Assembly (NCBI RefSeq): GCF_013185195.1
Contig: NZ_JAAZWC010000007.1
Span: 124,001-188,000 of the forward strand
DNA length: 64,000 bases
DNA from: Saccharibacillus qingshengii
Lineage (GTDB): Bacteria; Bacillota; Bacilli; Paenibacillales; Paenibacillaceae
Direction: 5' to 3'
Part shown: positions 1 to 8,513 of the stretch, in pieces
How positions within the stretch are numbered: the first letter of the stretch is position 1
Layout of the letters: the number at the start of each line of letters is the position of its first letter
Made by a program: the position numbers and the translations under genes
Notes under the pieces: generated by a model
What the model was told of the DNA's origin: nothing
The model's input: the letters and a program-made list of their open reading frames with translations, nothing else
Database searches by the model: none

Positions 1-57
1 AGGCGAATCGGAGACGCTGGAAGAAGATTCCGGATGTCTATTCATGAAGTTTGCTCC

Positions 58-1398
58 TTATTTCAAAATTCCGCGAGCCCGCACTTCTCTCAACCAACCC
101 GGGAACTCGTTCAGCAGGCGATCGTACAATTCTTCGTCGCTCACCCGGTCCAGGTCGTCCAGCGCGAAGAAATCGGCATTGTCGACGATACGCCCGCGCA
201 GGTCGTCCAACTGTTCGAGTACGCCGAAATTGGCTCTGCCGAGACCGACAAACTGCCAGAAAATCGGCTTGTCCGCATGCTTGATCAGCAGCTTGGAAAT
301 TTTCTTGGTCTCATAGATTCCGCCATCGCTGAAGAAAATAATATAGGTCGGCGTCTTGTCGTCCGGCTCTTCTTGCGTGTACTTGCGGACGATGTCTTCC
401 ATAACGACGGGCTCATTGTTGCCGAAGCCCAGCTTGCTCTTCATGCTTGGCCCCGGATAGGTCTTCTGCACGTAATTCTCATACTGGTGCTCGGTCACGC
501 TCGGCGCACGCATCATCTTGCTGGCAAAAAACCATACGTCCATGATGCCGTCGTCGTCCATTTGGGCCGAGACCGCGAGAATCCGTTCGAATGCGCGCTG
601 GACCGTGCCTTTTTTGTACAGCTGCGTCATGGAACCCGAAGCGTCGAAGATGACGGCTACGCGGGCTTTTTCATGCGCGATATTTTTCTTCTCCAGCGAA
701 ATGCCGACTTTGCGTTTGAGCAGATCGATCTTGCCGAGCGGACGCGGCGGCTGGGCGGATTCCGGGGCGGCAGGCTGCGCGGGAGCGGCCGCCGTTGAGC
801 CCGATGCCTTACTCGAATCCGCGGCAGGCGTGTTCGCGGGCGGCTGAGGTACATTCGGCGGCACCGGCGTTTCTTCGTCTTCGATCTCGACGCCATACGC
901 TTCGGCCAGCGGTTTGAGCCCGCCGTTGAAGCCGCGGCCGACAGCCCGCAGCTTCAATCCCGACGCATGCCGGTACAGTTCCATGAAGACGAGCGAACGC
1001 TCCTGCGTCGCTTCCGTGATCTCGTACAGAATCTCGCCGCTGCCCGTTTCCGCCACGATCCGGCAGCCCGTCACGTCGGCAAACGTCCCGGTCCCGTCAA
1101 GCGTCGCGGAGAATACGCATTTGGCGATCAGGCCGGGGTCCAGCTCGTTCGTGCGGATGACGAACGCGACCTTGCTGCTTCCTGTCCGTTCATAACGCAC
1201 ATGTCCCGCCGGACTTGTATCCTGGTTATAGAAGATAAAATAATCGTCCGACGGCACTCTGCCGTTCTCTCCGACCATGAAGCAGCTGACGTCGAGATCG
1301 GCCGGTGCGGCGTCCCATTCGATCCGTACGCGAAGTTCGTCCGTTTGCCCGATCGGCGCGTTTGCGCCTGTCGTCAGAATCGTTTGCGGTGTTCCCAT
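58..1398 (-). CDS. TerD-like / von Willebrand A fusion protein
   Basis: The 446-residue protein begins with a TerD-type domain (about residues 10-170), whose acidic segment DLDVSCF at residues 35-41 resembles the calcium-binding part of tellurium-resistance family proteins. A Pro/Ala-rich linker (about 175-222) leads to a C-terminal von Willebrand A domain carrying the metal-binding motif DASGS at 252-256. Such proteins occur in ter stress gene clusters, where their exact role is poorly known. No other ter genes are visible here, so it stands alone, although the window edge lies just downstream. The ATG follows GGGAGGGG at good spacing. No signal peptide is seen, so it should be cytoplasmic. 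Domain assignment is fairly sure; function is not. Confidence 0.85.
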   Translation of the reverse strand: MGTPQTILTTGANAPIGQTDELRVRIEWDAAPADLDVSCFMVGENGRVPSDDYFIFYNQDTSPAGHVRYERTGSSKVAFVIRTNELDPGLIAKCVFSATLDGTGTFADVTGCRIVAETGSGEILYEITEATQERSLVFMELYRHASGLKLRAVGRGFNGGLKPLAEAYGVEIEDEETPVPPNVPQPPANTPAADSSKASGSTAAAPAQPAAPESAQPPRPLGKIDLLKRKVGISLEKKNIAHEKARVAVIFDASGSMTQLYKKGTVQRAFERILAVSAQMDDDGIMDVWFFASKMMRAPSVTEHQYENYVQKTYPGPSMKSKLGFGNNEPVVMEDIVRKYTQEEPDDKTPTYIIFFSDGGIYETKKISKLLIKHADKPIFWQFVGLGRANFGVLEQLDDLRGRIVDNADFFALDDLDRVSDEELYDRLLNEFPGWLREVRARGILK

Positions 1399-1607
1399 TG
1401 AATCCCCTCCCGAAAATAGTCTATCCCGTTATTCGCCAATTTGGCTCTTTTGTATGCGCATATGCCGAATTATACCATTGGGCAGCCGTCATTGCGAAAA
1501 AGCCCCGGCGTTTGCCGAAGCCGCCGACCGGTTAATGAACGAGCAGGAGCGCTTGCATACGAAACTTTCAACATAGCGCGCAGAAAGAAACGAGAGGAGA
1601 AATAAGC

Positions 1608-2363
1608 ATGTGGAGCGCATTGTTATGGGGCGGCATTTCCGCGTCGGCCGTCGTGCTCGGCGCGTTGGCGGCGTTATTTTTGCGGATCAAAAAACGGTAT
1701 ATCGGCTGGATTATGGCTTTTGGCGTCGGCACGCTGATCGGCGCGGCCGCGTTCGAACTGCTCGGCGACGCCCTGGAGGACGGCGGGGTGCTTGCGACGG
1801 GGATCGGATTCACGGCGGGCGCGCTCGTCTATACGGTGTTTGACCTGATCGTCTCCCGGCGCGGCGGCTCGAACCGCAAACGTTCGGGCAAAGACGATTC
1901 CGGTTCAAAAGCGGCCGGCGGCGAAGCCGATCAGAGCGGACTCGGCATCTTCGCCGGTACCGTGATGGACGCCATTCCGGAATCGATTATGCTCGGCGCC
2001 AGTCTGATCGCAGGCAACGGTATCAGCGTTGTGCTGGTCGTCTCGATCTTCGTCAGCAATATCCCGGAAGGCTTGTCGAGTACCGTGGGCCTGCAAAAAA
2101 ACGGCTATTCGCGCAAAAAAATATTTCTCATGTGGGGTTCGGTCCTGCTGGTCTCGGCACTGGCCGCCATGGGCGGCTATCTGTTCTTCGAGCAGCTCTC
2201 CGGTGAAATGAAAGCCGCGATCGGCGCGTTCGCCGGCGGCGGCATCATCGCCATGCTGTGCTCGACCATGATGCCGGAAGCTTTCGAAGAAGGCGGTCCG
2301 GCCGTCGGTTTTATCGCCTCGATGGGCCTGCTGACCGCGATCCTGCTTGATACGTTCTCGTAA
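1608..2363 (+). CDS. ZIP-like metal transporter
   Basis: This 251-residue membrane protein has about seven or eight hydrophobic segments and a charged cytoplasmic loop (about residues 85-107, rich in Arg, Lys, Gly and Asp) in the place where ZIP transporters carry a variable loop. Two helices hold DAIPES and SNIPEG, which match the paired metal-site motifs of ZIP family helices IV and V. The family moves divalent metals such as zinc or manganese into the cytoplasm. The start follows GAGGAG by nine bases. It appears monocistronic: a strong terminator follows at about 2421-2458. Substrate cannot be read from the sequence. Confidence 0.8.
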   Translation: MWSALLWGGISASAVVLGALAALFLRIKKRYIGWIMAFGVGTLIGAAAFELLGDALEDGGVLATGIGFTAGALVYTVFDLIVSRRGGSNRKRSGKDDSGSKAAGGEADQSGLGIFAGTVMDAIPESIMLGASLIAGNGISVVLVVSIFVSNIPEGLSSTVGLQKNGYSRKKIFLMWGSVLLVSALAAMGGYLFFEQLSGEMKAAIGAFAGGGIIAMLCSTMMPEAFEEGGPAVGFIASMGLLTAILLDTFS

Positions 2364-2420
2364 CCTGTCGGATGAGAGCGGTTCCCTTGAATCCTTCCCC
2401 CATTTAAGCGGGGAAGCTCG

Positions 2421-2458
2421 GCCCGTTAACGGATCGTTTATCCGTGACGGGCTTTTTT
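2421..2458 (+). terminator. Terminator after ZIP gene
   Basis: GCCCGT at 2421 pairs with ACGGGC at 2447, extended inside by ACGGAT/ATCCGT, and is followed by six T residues. It ends transcription of the metal transporter gene and insulates the next promoter. Confidence 0.85.
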
Positions 2459-2480
2459 CTATTTGCGGGATCGATTTCCG

Positions 2481-2566
2481 TTTACACCGCTTGCGAACGA
2501 TGCTATATTATCTTCATGATCTGGATTCCAGATCTATCTATTTCCAGAATGATCTAAGTCCAGATC
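2481..2566 (+). promoter_or_regulatory. Promoter and palindromic operators of regulator-MFS operon
   Basis: A TTTACA -35 (2481) and TATATT -10 (2504) are 17 bases apart. Immediately after the -10 lies the 17-base perfect palindrome GATCTGGATTCCAGATC (2518-2534), and a second, looser inverted repeat GATCT-N6-AGATC at 2551-2566. The first palindrome should overlap the transcription start, a typical place for repressor binding. The likely ligand is the winged-helix protein encoded 43 bases downstream, which would make this an autoregulated exporter operon. Promoter and palindrome are seen; the binding protein is inferred. Confidence 0.7.
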
Positions 2567-2608
2567 AATAGAAATCCGGATTGATCCGACTCCAACAAGG
2601 GGGAGATT

Positions 2609-3121
2609 GTGTTGACGGACAAACCCATGACGCCAAACGGCTCGCTGATTATCGATGCCAACCAGAACAAGCTGCTGCAAAACGCTCTGCGCATCAAGAT
2701 CATGCACGCGCTGTCGCGCGAGCCGATGACCTCGAAGCAGGTCGCCGATCGGCTGCGCAAAACGCCGGGCAATGTTCACTATCATATTCAACGGCTGTAC
2801 GAAGGAGGCCTGCTCGAATTGGCGGATACGCGCAGCGTCTCGGGAATCGTGGAGAAGTATTATTCCGCTCCGGCGTCGCAGTTTCATTTTCCCGGATCGG
2901 CCGAAGGCGAAGCCTGGCAGCAAGACGACGACGCCTGGACCGGGGCCGGCCCTTTCTCGGAATACCATGCGACGCGGCTCGATCTGTCGGACGAAGAAGC
3001 CGCACGGTTCTCCGATGAACTCAAAGCGCTGCTGGAAAAGTGGGAGCTGCACACCGAAGGCGGGCGGGAATACGGCGTCAGTATTCGGATCGGACGGATC
3101 GACGAGAGAGGGGACGCCTGA
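2609..3121 (+). CDS. Winged-helix transcriptional regulator (ArsR/HTH_20-like)
   Basis: The 170-residue protein has an N-terminal winged helix-turn-helix (about residues 15-80): a helix bearing ALRIKIMHALSREPMTSKQV, then a recognition helix with the typical NVHYHIQRL. The rest (about 85-170) is acidic and may sense a ligand or dimerise. The GTG start is chosen because AAGGGGGAG precedes it by a few bases. It lies two bases upstream of the MFS gene, so both are probably one operon controlled through the palindromes at 2518-2566. Its likely role is local repression of the exporter; the inducer is unknown. Confidence 0.8.
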   Translation: MLTDKPMTPNGSLIIDANQNKLLQNALRIKIMHALSREPMTSKQVADRLRKTPGNVHYHIQRLYEGGLLELADTRSVSGIVEKYYSAPASQFHFPGSAEGEAWQQDDDAWTGAGPFSEYHATRLDLSDEEAARFSDELKALLEKWELHTEGGREYGVSIRIGRIDERGDA

Positions 3122-3123
3122 GC

Positions 3124-4617
3124 ATGCTGACCGATCTCGACAAAAACACCGCGGAAAACGAAGACTCCAACGCTTCCCGGCTGGCCCTGTTCCTGTCTCC
3201 GATTCGCAAATCCAAAGCTTTTACCTATCTGTGGCTCGGTCAATGGATCGCCATGCTCGGCAGTTCCGTGTCCGTCCTCATTCTGCCGCTCGTCGTCTAT
3301 TCGCTGACCGATTCGTCGACGTCGCTGGGACTTGCCATGACCTGCTACATGCTGCCGAACATTATCGCGCTGCCTTTTGCCGGATGGATCGTGGACAAGA
3401 CGGATCGGCTGCGGCTGGTCATGCTGAGCAACGCGGCGCGGCTGTGTATCATGCTGCTCGCGGCGATCTCGATTTTTAACGGCAGCCTGACGCTGGAGCG
3501 GCTGTATATCGGGCTCGTTTGCTACGGTATCATGGAAGGCGTGTTCAGCCCCGCTTACTCCGCCCTGCGCGCCGAAGTGTTCACGCCGGATATTCGCAAC
3601 GCCGCCAACGCCCTGAGCCAGATCAGCATCCAGGGCGTTCGGCTGCTCGGCCCCGCGCTCGGCGGCATGCTGGTTACCGCGGCGTCGCCGGGAGCCGGAT
3701 TCGCGCTCGATTCGGTTACGTATCTGATCTCGCTGCTGTGCTTCCTGATGCTCAGACGGGTGCTGGCGCAGCAAAAAGGCCGCCCCGTCAGCGGATGGCC
3801 CGCCCGATCGGTCAAGAACGGCGGTCACGCCGGCACGCCGGCTGCAAAAGAACCCGCGGCGCTTCGCACGGGCGAACCTGCCGACGCCGGCGTGTCCGCG
3901 CACGGAAATGCGACAGCCGGAGAAAGCCTATCGGCTGACGCGGTGGTCCCTCTACGCGAAGGTCTATTGCCCGAAGCGGCTGCGGCTGCGGCGCAGCCCG
4001 CGTCCGTGCTCTCCGGCTTCGGCGCGGAGTTTATGGAAGGCGTTCATGTGCTGCGCAAACTGCCGTGGCTGTGGATTACGATTCTTGCTTTTTCGCTGCT
4101 GAATATTTGTTATACCGGCATTGTGGCCGTGCTTGTACCCTGGCTGTTCAAAGTCCATCACGGACTGCCGCCTTCCCTATACGGGATCGCGATGGCCGGC
4201 ACCGCCGTGGGCGCGATTCTCGCCGCCGTGCTGTTCGGGTCCAAACGGGACTGGAAACGCCGCGGACTGGTCGCCTACGGCGGTGCGCTGCTGGGCGGTG
4301 TCGCCCTGCTGCTGCTCTCCGTTATCACATGGGTACCGGGACTCGTCATGGCGATGGTCCTCGAAGGCTTCGGCATGATGATGTTTATGATTATCTGGGA
4401 GATCAGCCTGCAGGAACTCGTTCCCGCCGAAAGCTTCGGACGCGTCGCCAGTCTCGATATGCTCGGTTCATTCGCGCTTCTTCCCGTCGGTTACTTGGTG
4501 GTCGGGCATCTGGCCGATACGATCGGAGGCATTCCGACCATCGCGATCTTCGCCTCCGTCGGTATCGTGATTCTGCTGACCGCCCTCTGCTCGCCGCATA
4601 TCCGTCGGTTTAATTGA
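3124..4617 (+). CDS. MFS transporter (macrolide-efflux type)
   Basis: This 497-residue protein has about twelve transmembrane segments in two blocks separated by an unusually long Ala/Gly/Pro-rich cytoplasmic loop (about residues 215-300). The N-terminal block (LWLGQWIAMLGSSVSVLILP, followed by a PLVVYSLT helix) resembles MFS members of the macrolide-efflux/enterobactin-exporter kind. The start used is the ATG two bases after the regulator stop codon, preceded by AGAGAGGGG at the right distance; an in-frame ATG 84 bases upstream lies inside the regulator gene and lacks such a site. Cotranscription with the regulator suggests efflux of a compound that the regulator senses. Substrate unknown. 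Confidence 0.82.
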   Translation: MLTDLDKNTAENEDSNASRLALFLSPIRKSKAFTYLWLGQWIAMLGSSVSVLILPLVVYSLTDSSTSLGLAMTCYMLPNIIALPFAGWIVDKTDRLRLVMLSNAARLCIMLLAAISIFNGSLTLERLYIGLVCYGIMEGVFSPAYSALRAEVFTPDIRNAANALSQISIQGVRLLGPALGGMLVTAASPGAGFALDSVTYLISLLCFLMLRRVLAQQKGRPVSGWPARSVKNGGHAGTPAAKEPAALRTGEPADAGVSAHGNATAGESLSADAVVPLREGLLPEAAAAAAQPASVLSGFGAEFMEGVHVLRKLPWLWITILAFSLLNICYTGIVAVLVPWLFKVHHGLPPSLYGIAMAGTAVGAILAAVLFGSKRDWKRRGLVAYGGALLGGVALLLLSVITWVPGLVMAMVLEGFGMMMFMIIWEISLQELVPAESFGRVASLDMLGSFALLPVGYLVVGHLADTIGGIPTIAIFASVGIVILLTALCSPHIRRFN

Positions 4618-4838
4618 TTTTTGCAGAGTGAACGGCGGGGGCGGGCAGCGAAAAAAGAACCCTCCTGCACCGCCTGCCCGTTTATGTGCCGTATGCTGAT
4701 ATTTACACGCGAATCAAAAAGTGATCATAAGGATCACTTGAGTAGGCGTTGGTCTGTCCGATGGCGTGCAGTACTGTTGAAGCTCCTTCCACACCTACCA
4801 ACCTAAACCTGTACCTATCCACCTAAACCTGCAAACTC
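4618..4838. other. Convergent intergenic space without a gene
   Basis: The space holds a weak hairpin (CGGGCAG near 4643 with CTGCCCG near 4674) without a clear T run, a single isolated palindrome at 4719-4739, and two direct copies of ACCTAAACCTG near 4800 and 4822. No coding signal is seen. Confidence 0.5.
4719..4739. repeat. Single palindrome related to the 11.1 kb and 41.4 kb arrays
   Basis: AAGTGATC and GATCACTT are perfect inverted copies around ATAAG. The form resembles single units of the two arrays (left arm AAARTGTKNTC, right arm GANNACATTTT or a shortened CACTTTT version). Like array 1 it lies between convergent genes. Confidence 0.6.
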
Positions 4839-4879
4839 AAAAAACGTTCCGACCGGCATTGCCGGCAGGAACGTTTTTT
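4839..4879. terminator. Bidirectional terminator between MFS and ABC permease genes
   Basis: AAAAAACGTTCC (4839-4850) and GGAACGTTTTTT (4868-4879) form a 12-pair stem with A and T runs on either side, so it can stop transcription from both directions, that is, the MFS gene on + and the ABC permease on -. Confidence 0.9.
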
Positions 4880-5012
4880 GATTGGTTTGTACAAGCTTCA
4901 TACACCCATCTTTGCTTCGCACCGATCGGCCGCGGTCCGCTTCGCTGCCCGACGCTTCGCCCAAGCGGCGAAGCCCGGCGATCCCAACCTGCTTCTTCGC
5001 AATCTCTACGGG

Positions 5013-5903
5013 TCAGACTTCTTTCCCGTCGAATACCAGCAGCTGCGCCGCCGTGAGAATCGCTCCCCAACCGAGCAGAATGCCGGCCCCAAGACCCAAC
5101 TGCACATAAGCGATCTGCGAGCCGATGATCGTCTTGTACAGCGTCATGTAATCCGCGGCCAGCAGCGGAGCGGCCGCGGGGAACAGCAGTCCGGCGCCGA
5201 TCATGACGGCGATCAGGGCGACGCCCAGCATGAAACCGGATGTGGCGCTGCGGGCAAGCGTCGAAGCCAGCGCCGCCAAGGCCGTCATCACCGCCGCCGG
5301 CAGCAGCGTCAGCGCATAAGCGCCCAGAATCCCCGGCAGATTCAGCTCGCCGATTCCGGCGCCCGACAAGACTGCCGCCGCCAGTGACAGAACCAGCAGA
5401 ATCCCCAGCATTCCGGCCTGGTAGAGAACGATCGCCCCGATCTTGCCGACCGCAAGCGCCATGCGGCTGACCGGCCGGGTGAGCGGGATCTTCAATTCGC
5501 CGCGCTCCCGTTCTCCGGCGAACAGGTCGGCCGCCAACATGCACGCGGCCAGAGGAAGCAGGATATACGCAGCCAGCGACAGCAGCGTGAACGGCAGATT
5601 CTCGGCAGAGAAGCGCACGATGCCGCCTTCCATCCGGTTCAGCAGCAGCAAGGCCAGCGGAGCCAGCGCGATCAGCACCGGCAGCGCGCGATATTTGAAC
5701 TGGGCAAGGATCTTGCGCAGTTCGACTTCGATCGAACGGCCGATCATGGCGCTTGGCGCAGGCCCTTTTGCTCCGGTACGGGCGGCTGCCGATCCGGCAG
5801 AAGAAAGCTCCGGCAGTCCCGTTTTACCCGAAAGTATCCCTTCACGGTTCGAAATCGAATTTTCCGCCCGCCCGGCTTCCGCTTCTTTTATCCGCGTACT
5901 CAT
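5013..5903 (-). CDS. ABC transporter permease
   Basis: The 296-residue protein has a polar N-terminus of about 65 residues and then about six transmembrane segments (first near 75-95). The layout is that of ABC-2 type permeases, which carry lipids, peptides or antibiotics outward. Its ATG overlaps the ATPase stop codon by four bases (ATGA), and GGGAGGA sits at proper spacing, so the two are translationally coupled. Together with the secreted protein gene upstream it forms a three-gene unit preceded by regulator boxes at 7659-7686. A detoxification or envelope-stress role is inferred from that setting. Confidence 0.78.
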   Translation of the reverse strand: MSTRIKEAEAGRAENSISNREGILSGKTGLPELSSAGSAAARTGAKGPAPSAMIGRSIEVELRKILAQFKYRALPVLIALAPLALLLLNRMEGGIVRFSAENLPFTLLSLAAYILLPLAACMLAADLFAGERERGELKIPLTRPVSRMALAVGKIGAIVLYQAGMLGILLVLSLAAAVLSGAGIGELNLPGILGAYALTLLPAAVMTALAALASTLARSATSGFMLGVALIAVMIGAGLLFPAAAPLLAADYMTLYKTIIGSQIAYVQLGLGAGILLGWGAILTAAQLLVFDGKEV

Positions 5904-6625
5904 ATCACATTCCTCCCGTTCGCCTGGGTCATGCTCAGATAATATCGCTCCAGGCCGCCGTAACGTCCCAGCACTTCGGATACCGAAGCTCGGTCGACCA
6001 GCACCCCTTCCTGCAGCACGGCCACATGGGTGCAGAGCTGCTCCATCTCATGCGCCAGATGACTGGACAATACGGCGGCGCAGCCGCGTTCGCGTTCCTG
6101 CAGCAGCAGTTCGCGGAACATCGCGGTACCTTCGATGTCCATGCCGTTCGTCGGCTCGTCGAGCACGAGCAGATCGGGCTTCGGCAGCAGGGCGCAGGCC
6201 AGTGCCAGGCGCTGCTTCATGCCGACGGAGAACCGCCGGACTTTCTCCCGGCGGTACGGCAGCAGACCGACCCGGTCCAGCAGCGAGTCGACCGTGTCCG
6301 TATCGAAACCGGGATAGAAGCGGCCGGTCAGCTGCAGATTCTGCCGGGCCGTCAGGTACGGATACAGGCCGGGCGTTTCGATCATGCAGCCGGTCCGTTC
6401 CAGAATGGCGGGCAGCTGCTGCGCAGGATCCATCCCCAGCAGGGCGATCTCGCCCGAATCGGGCTGCAGCAGTCCGGTCATGGCTTTCATGGCTGTTGTT
6501 TTGCCGCTTCCGTTGGGGCCGAGCAGACCGAGCACCTGCCCCGCTTCGACTTCGAACGACAGCCGGTCCACGCCGCGGCGGTTGGCATACTTCTTCGTCA
6601 GATTCTCGATACGAACGACGGTCAT
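5900..6625 (-). CDS. ABC transporter ATP-binding protein
   Basis: The protein of about 241 residues has all nucleotide-binding motifs: Walker A GPNGSGKT near residue 37, a signature-like FSVGMKQRL near 135, and Walker B LLVLDEPTNGMD near 155. It belongs to the CcmA/bacitracin-type group of ABC-2 exporters. Two ATG codons, six bases apart, could start it. The inner one (6625) is preferred because AAGGAGG stands seven bases before it, whereas the outer (6631) leaves only about one base. It pairs with the permease that follows at a four-base overlap. Confidence 0.88.
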   Translation of the reverse strand: MTVVRIENLTKKYANRRGVDRLSFEVEAGQVLGLLGPNGSGKTTAMKAMTGLLQPDSGEIALLGMDPAQQLPAILERTGCMIETPGLYPYLTARQNLQLTGRFYPGFDTDTVDSLLDRVGLLPYRREKVRRFSVGMKQRLALACALLPKPDLLVLDEPTNGMDIEGTAMFRELLLQERERGCAAVLSSHLAHEMEQLCTHVAVLQEGVLVDRASVSEVLGRYGGLERYYLSMTQANGRNVI

Positions 6626-6637
6626 GTTCATTCCTCC

Positions 6638-7549
6638 TTATTCGGAACGGTCCGGACCGAAAGGTCCGTGACCGAAGCGGCCGTGCTCGGCGCCTTCAGG
6701 CAGCTCAAGCGGTTCGACCTTCTTTCCTGTCACATCGATATCCTGCGGTACGGTACTGCCGATCTTGTCGAACGTGCTGTCGATCGTCGCCTGCAGCTGG
6801 ACTTTTTGACCGTTCTCGTCCAGACCCGATACGCCGAGCGTCGCTTTCATCGTCGCAATCGCGCCGTCTTTGAGCACTGCGTCCAGACGCACGCTCTCCA
6901 CCCGGCCGTCCGAAGTGATCGGGAAGAGCGATGCCGGGTCGAAACCGGCCCATTCCGACTGCCACTTCGTTTCTTCGCCGAGAGCTTTCTGGCCGTGCTG
7001 CGCGCTCACTTCCAGCATCGCGTTCATTGCCAGGTTCGCGAGTTCCGGAATTTGCGCGTCCGTCAGATTGAGCGTGACGGTATCGCCGCTTTCCGTGAAG
7101 CTTTTCTTGATATCGCCCAGCACCAGATCGCTCGCCGCTTCCATCAGCCGCTCCGCGCTTGGCGAAGATTCGAACGAAGGATTTTCCGAATGCCCAGGCT
7201 CCGCGTCGAGCGAGTAATACTGATCGCCTTTGCGCAGGATCACTTTTCCGTCTTCGGTGGATTGTTCGACTTCAAGCGTGCTGCCGCCGATCTTGAACTG
7301 CCCCAACGAGTAGCTTTCTTCTCCCGCCGACTGTACCTGCAGCTGCCCGCTTGCCGTTACGGCTCCGTTTTGACGAATCTCGATCTTGGAGGTCATTGTC
7401 GAATTGTCGTTCTCCGCCGTCTTGAGCGCCGCGTCCCTGAAGGTATTGTAGGCATTGCCGTTGGCATATGCCGCTGCTCCGAGACTTGCCGTCAAGACCA
7501 TGCCCGCCGCCATGACACCGATCGTTTTGTTGCGCATACTTTTTTTCAT
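6638..7549 (-). CDS. Secreted protein in ABC exporter operon
   Basis: A signal peptide with a Lys-rich start, hydrophobic core and probable cleavage after AYA (about residue 28) marks this ~303-residue protein as exported. The rest is hydrophilic, mixed alpha/beta in character, and ends in a Gly/His/Pro-rich tail (HGRFGHGPFGPDRSE). I do not recognise the family with certainty; it is loosely like the outer-membrane-lipoprotein-sorting/sporulation LolA-fold proteins of Bacillota, but that is a guess. It is the first gene of the ABC unit, sits behind three spaced regulator boxes, and is therefore probably induced by the neighbouring two-component system. The ATG at 7549 is favoured over that at 7555 by spacing from GGGGAG. 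Confidence 0.7.
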   Translation of the reverse strand: MKKSMRNKTIGVMAAGMVLTASLGAAAYANGNAYNTFRDAALKTAENDNSTMTSKIEIRQNGAVTASGQLQVQSAGEESYSLGQFKIGGSTLEVEQSTEDGKVILRKGDQYYSLDAEPGHSENPSFESSPSAERLMEAASDLVLGDIKKSFTESGDTVTLNLTDAQIPELANLAMNAMLEVSAQHGQKALGEETKWQSEWAGFDPASLFPITSDGRVESVRLDAVLKDGAIATMKATLGVSGLDENGQKVQLQATIDSTFDKIGSTVPQDIDVTGKKVEPLELPEGAEHGRFGHGPFGPDRSE

Positions 7550-7658
7550 GTTCATCTCTCCCCGTGTTCGATTTGGATGCCGTGTGGATCGCCTTGCAGG
7601 TGGTTCTTTGTCGCACCCTTATCGTAACGCGAAGAAATAAACGGCTTCCGCGAACTTT

Positions 7659-7686
7659 CTAAACAAAACTTAAACGGTTCTTAAAT
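7659..7686 (-). promoter_or_regulatory. OmpR-type regulator boxes before the ABC operon
   Basis: Read on the minus strand, TTTAAG, TTTAAG and TTTAGA occur with an exact 11-base period. Direct repeats at one helical turn are the classic binding layout for OmpR/PhoB-family regulators. Similar TTAA-centred repeats precede the kinase-regulator genes (10066-10105), which suggests that one regulator controls both units. Confidence 0.5.
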
Positions 7687-7697
7687 AGTTATCGCCA

Positions 7698-7733
7698 TAA
7701 AAAAAGCCCGGCAGGGCTGTGGGCCTCCGGGCT
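7698..7733 (-). terminator. Terminator after response regulator gene
   Basis: On the minus strand AGCCCGG pairs with CCGGGCT and is followed by seven T residues (plus-strand A run 7698-7704). It separates the two-component genes from the ABC unit, which therefore needs its own promoter. Confidence 0.88.
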
Positions 7734-7805
7734 CTTGCTGCGTATCGAAAAGCGGTTTGATGCGTGGATACGGCGGCTTATTTTATCGGTCTCTTGCAAA
7801 AGGAA

Positions 7806-8507
7806 CTACGCCTTGAAGCGGTAGCCCGCCCCCCAGACCGTCTGGATCACTTTGGGATCGCCCGGATTGTCTTCGATCTTTTCCCGCAGGCGATTGATAT
7901 GGACGGCCACCGTCGCGCTGTCGCCGATCGCGTCGTAACCCCAGATTTTCTCGTACAGCGTCTCTTTGCTCAGCACCATGTCGGCGTGTTCGAGCATGAA
8001 CAGCAGCAGCTCGTACTCTTTGTTTTTGAGCGTCAGTTCTTCGCCCCGTACATAAACGCGCCGCGACTGCGGACGAATGGCGATCTGGCCTACCTTGAGT
8101 TCGCCGTCGGCAGGCCTGTCGCTGCGGCTGCGCAGACGTTCGTACTGGGCGAGATTGGACTTGACGCGCGCCACCAGCTCCCCCGGCGAGAAAGGCTTCA
8201 CGATATAATCGTCCGCCCCGAGGCCAAGCCCCCGGATCTTGTCGATATCTTCCTGCCGCGCCGTCACCATCAGAATCGGAATATCGACCGTCTCGCGCAG
8301 CTTGCGGCAGACCGCGAATCCGTCCGCCCCCGGCAGCATCACATCCAGCAGAATCAGATGAAACTCCCCGCTGCTCCCGCGCCCGATCCCGTCCGTGCCG
8401 TTATCGACGATCTCCACACCGAATCCGTCAATCTCCAGATAATCCCGCTCGATCTCCGCGATCGCGCTGTCGTCTTCGACGATCAGGATCTTTTTGCCGT
8501 TGTTCAT
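7806..8507 (-). CDS. OmpR-family response regulator
   Basis: The 233-residue protein has a receiver domain with the acidic pair EDD at 11-13, phospho-acceptor Asp55 (LLDVMLP) and the late Lys in KPFSPGEL, then a winged-helix DNA-binding domain ending TVWGAGYRF. It lies six bases downstream of its kinase, an order (kinase first) opposite to the commoner regulator-first arrangement. Likely targets are its own operon and the ABC unit, both preceded by repeated TTAA boxes. It ends in a strong terminator. Confidence 0.92.
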   Translation of the reverse strand: MNNGKKILIVEDDSAIAEIERDYLEIDGFGVEIVDNGTDGIGRGSSGEFHLILLDVMLPGADGFAVCRKLRETVDIPILMVTARQEDIDKIRGLGLGADDYIVKPFSPGELVARVKSNLAQYERLRSRSDRPADGELKVGQIAIRPQSRRVYVRGEELTLKNKEYELLLFMLEHADMVLSKETLYEKIWGYDAIGDSATVAVHINRLREKIEDNPGDPKVIQTVWGAGYRFKA

Positions 8508-8513
8508 CTGTCG

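Noticed and set aside
1-47. Possible C-terminal end of a plus-strand gene (reading ...RRRWKKIPDVYS and TGA at 45-47)
   Set aside because: Only about 14 codons are present and other frames are also open, so coding cannot be supported.
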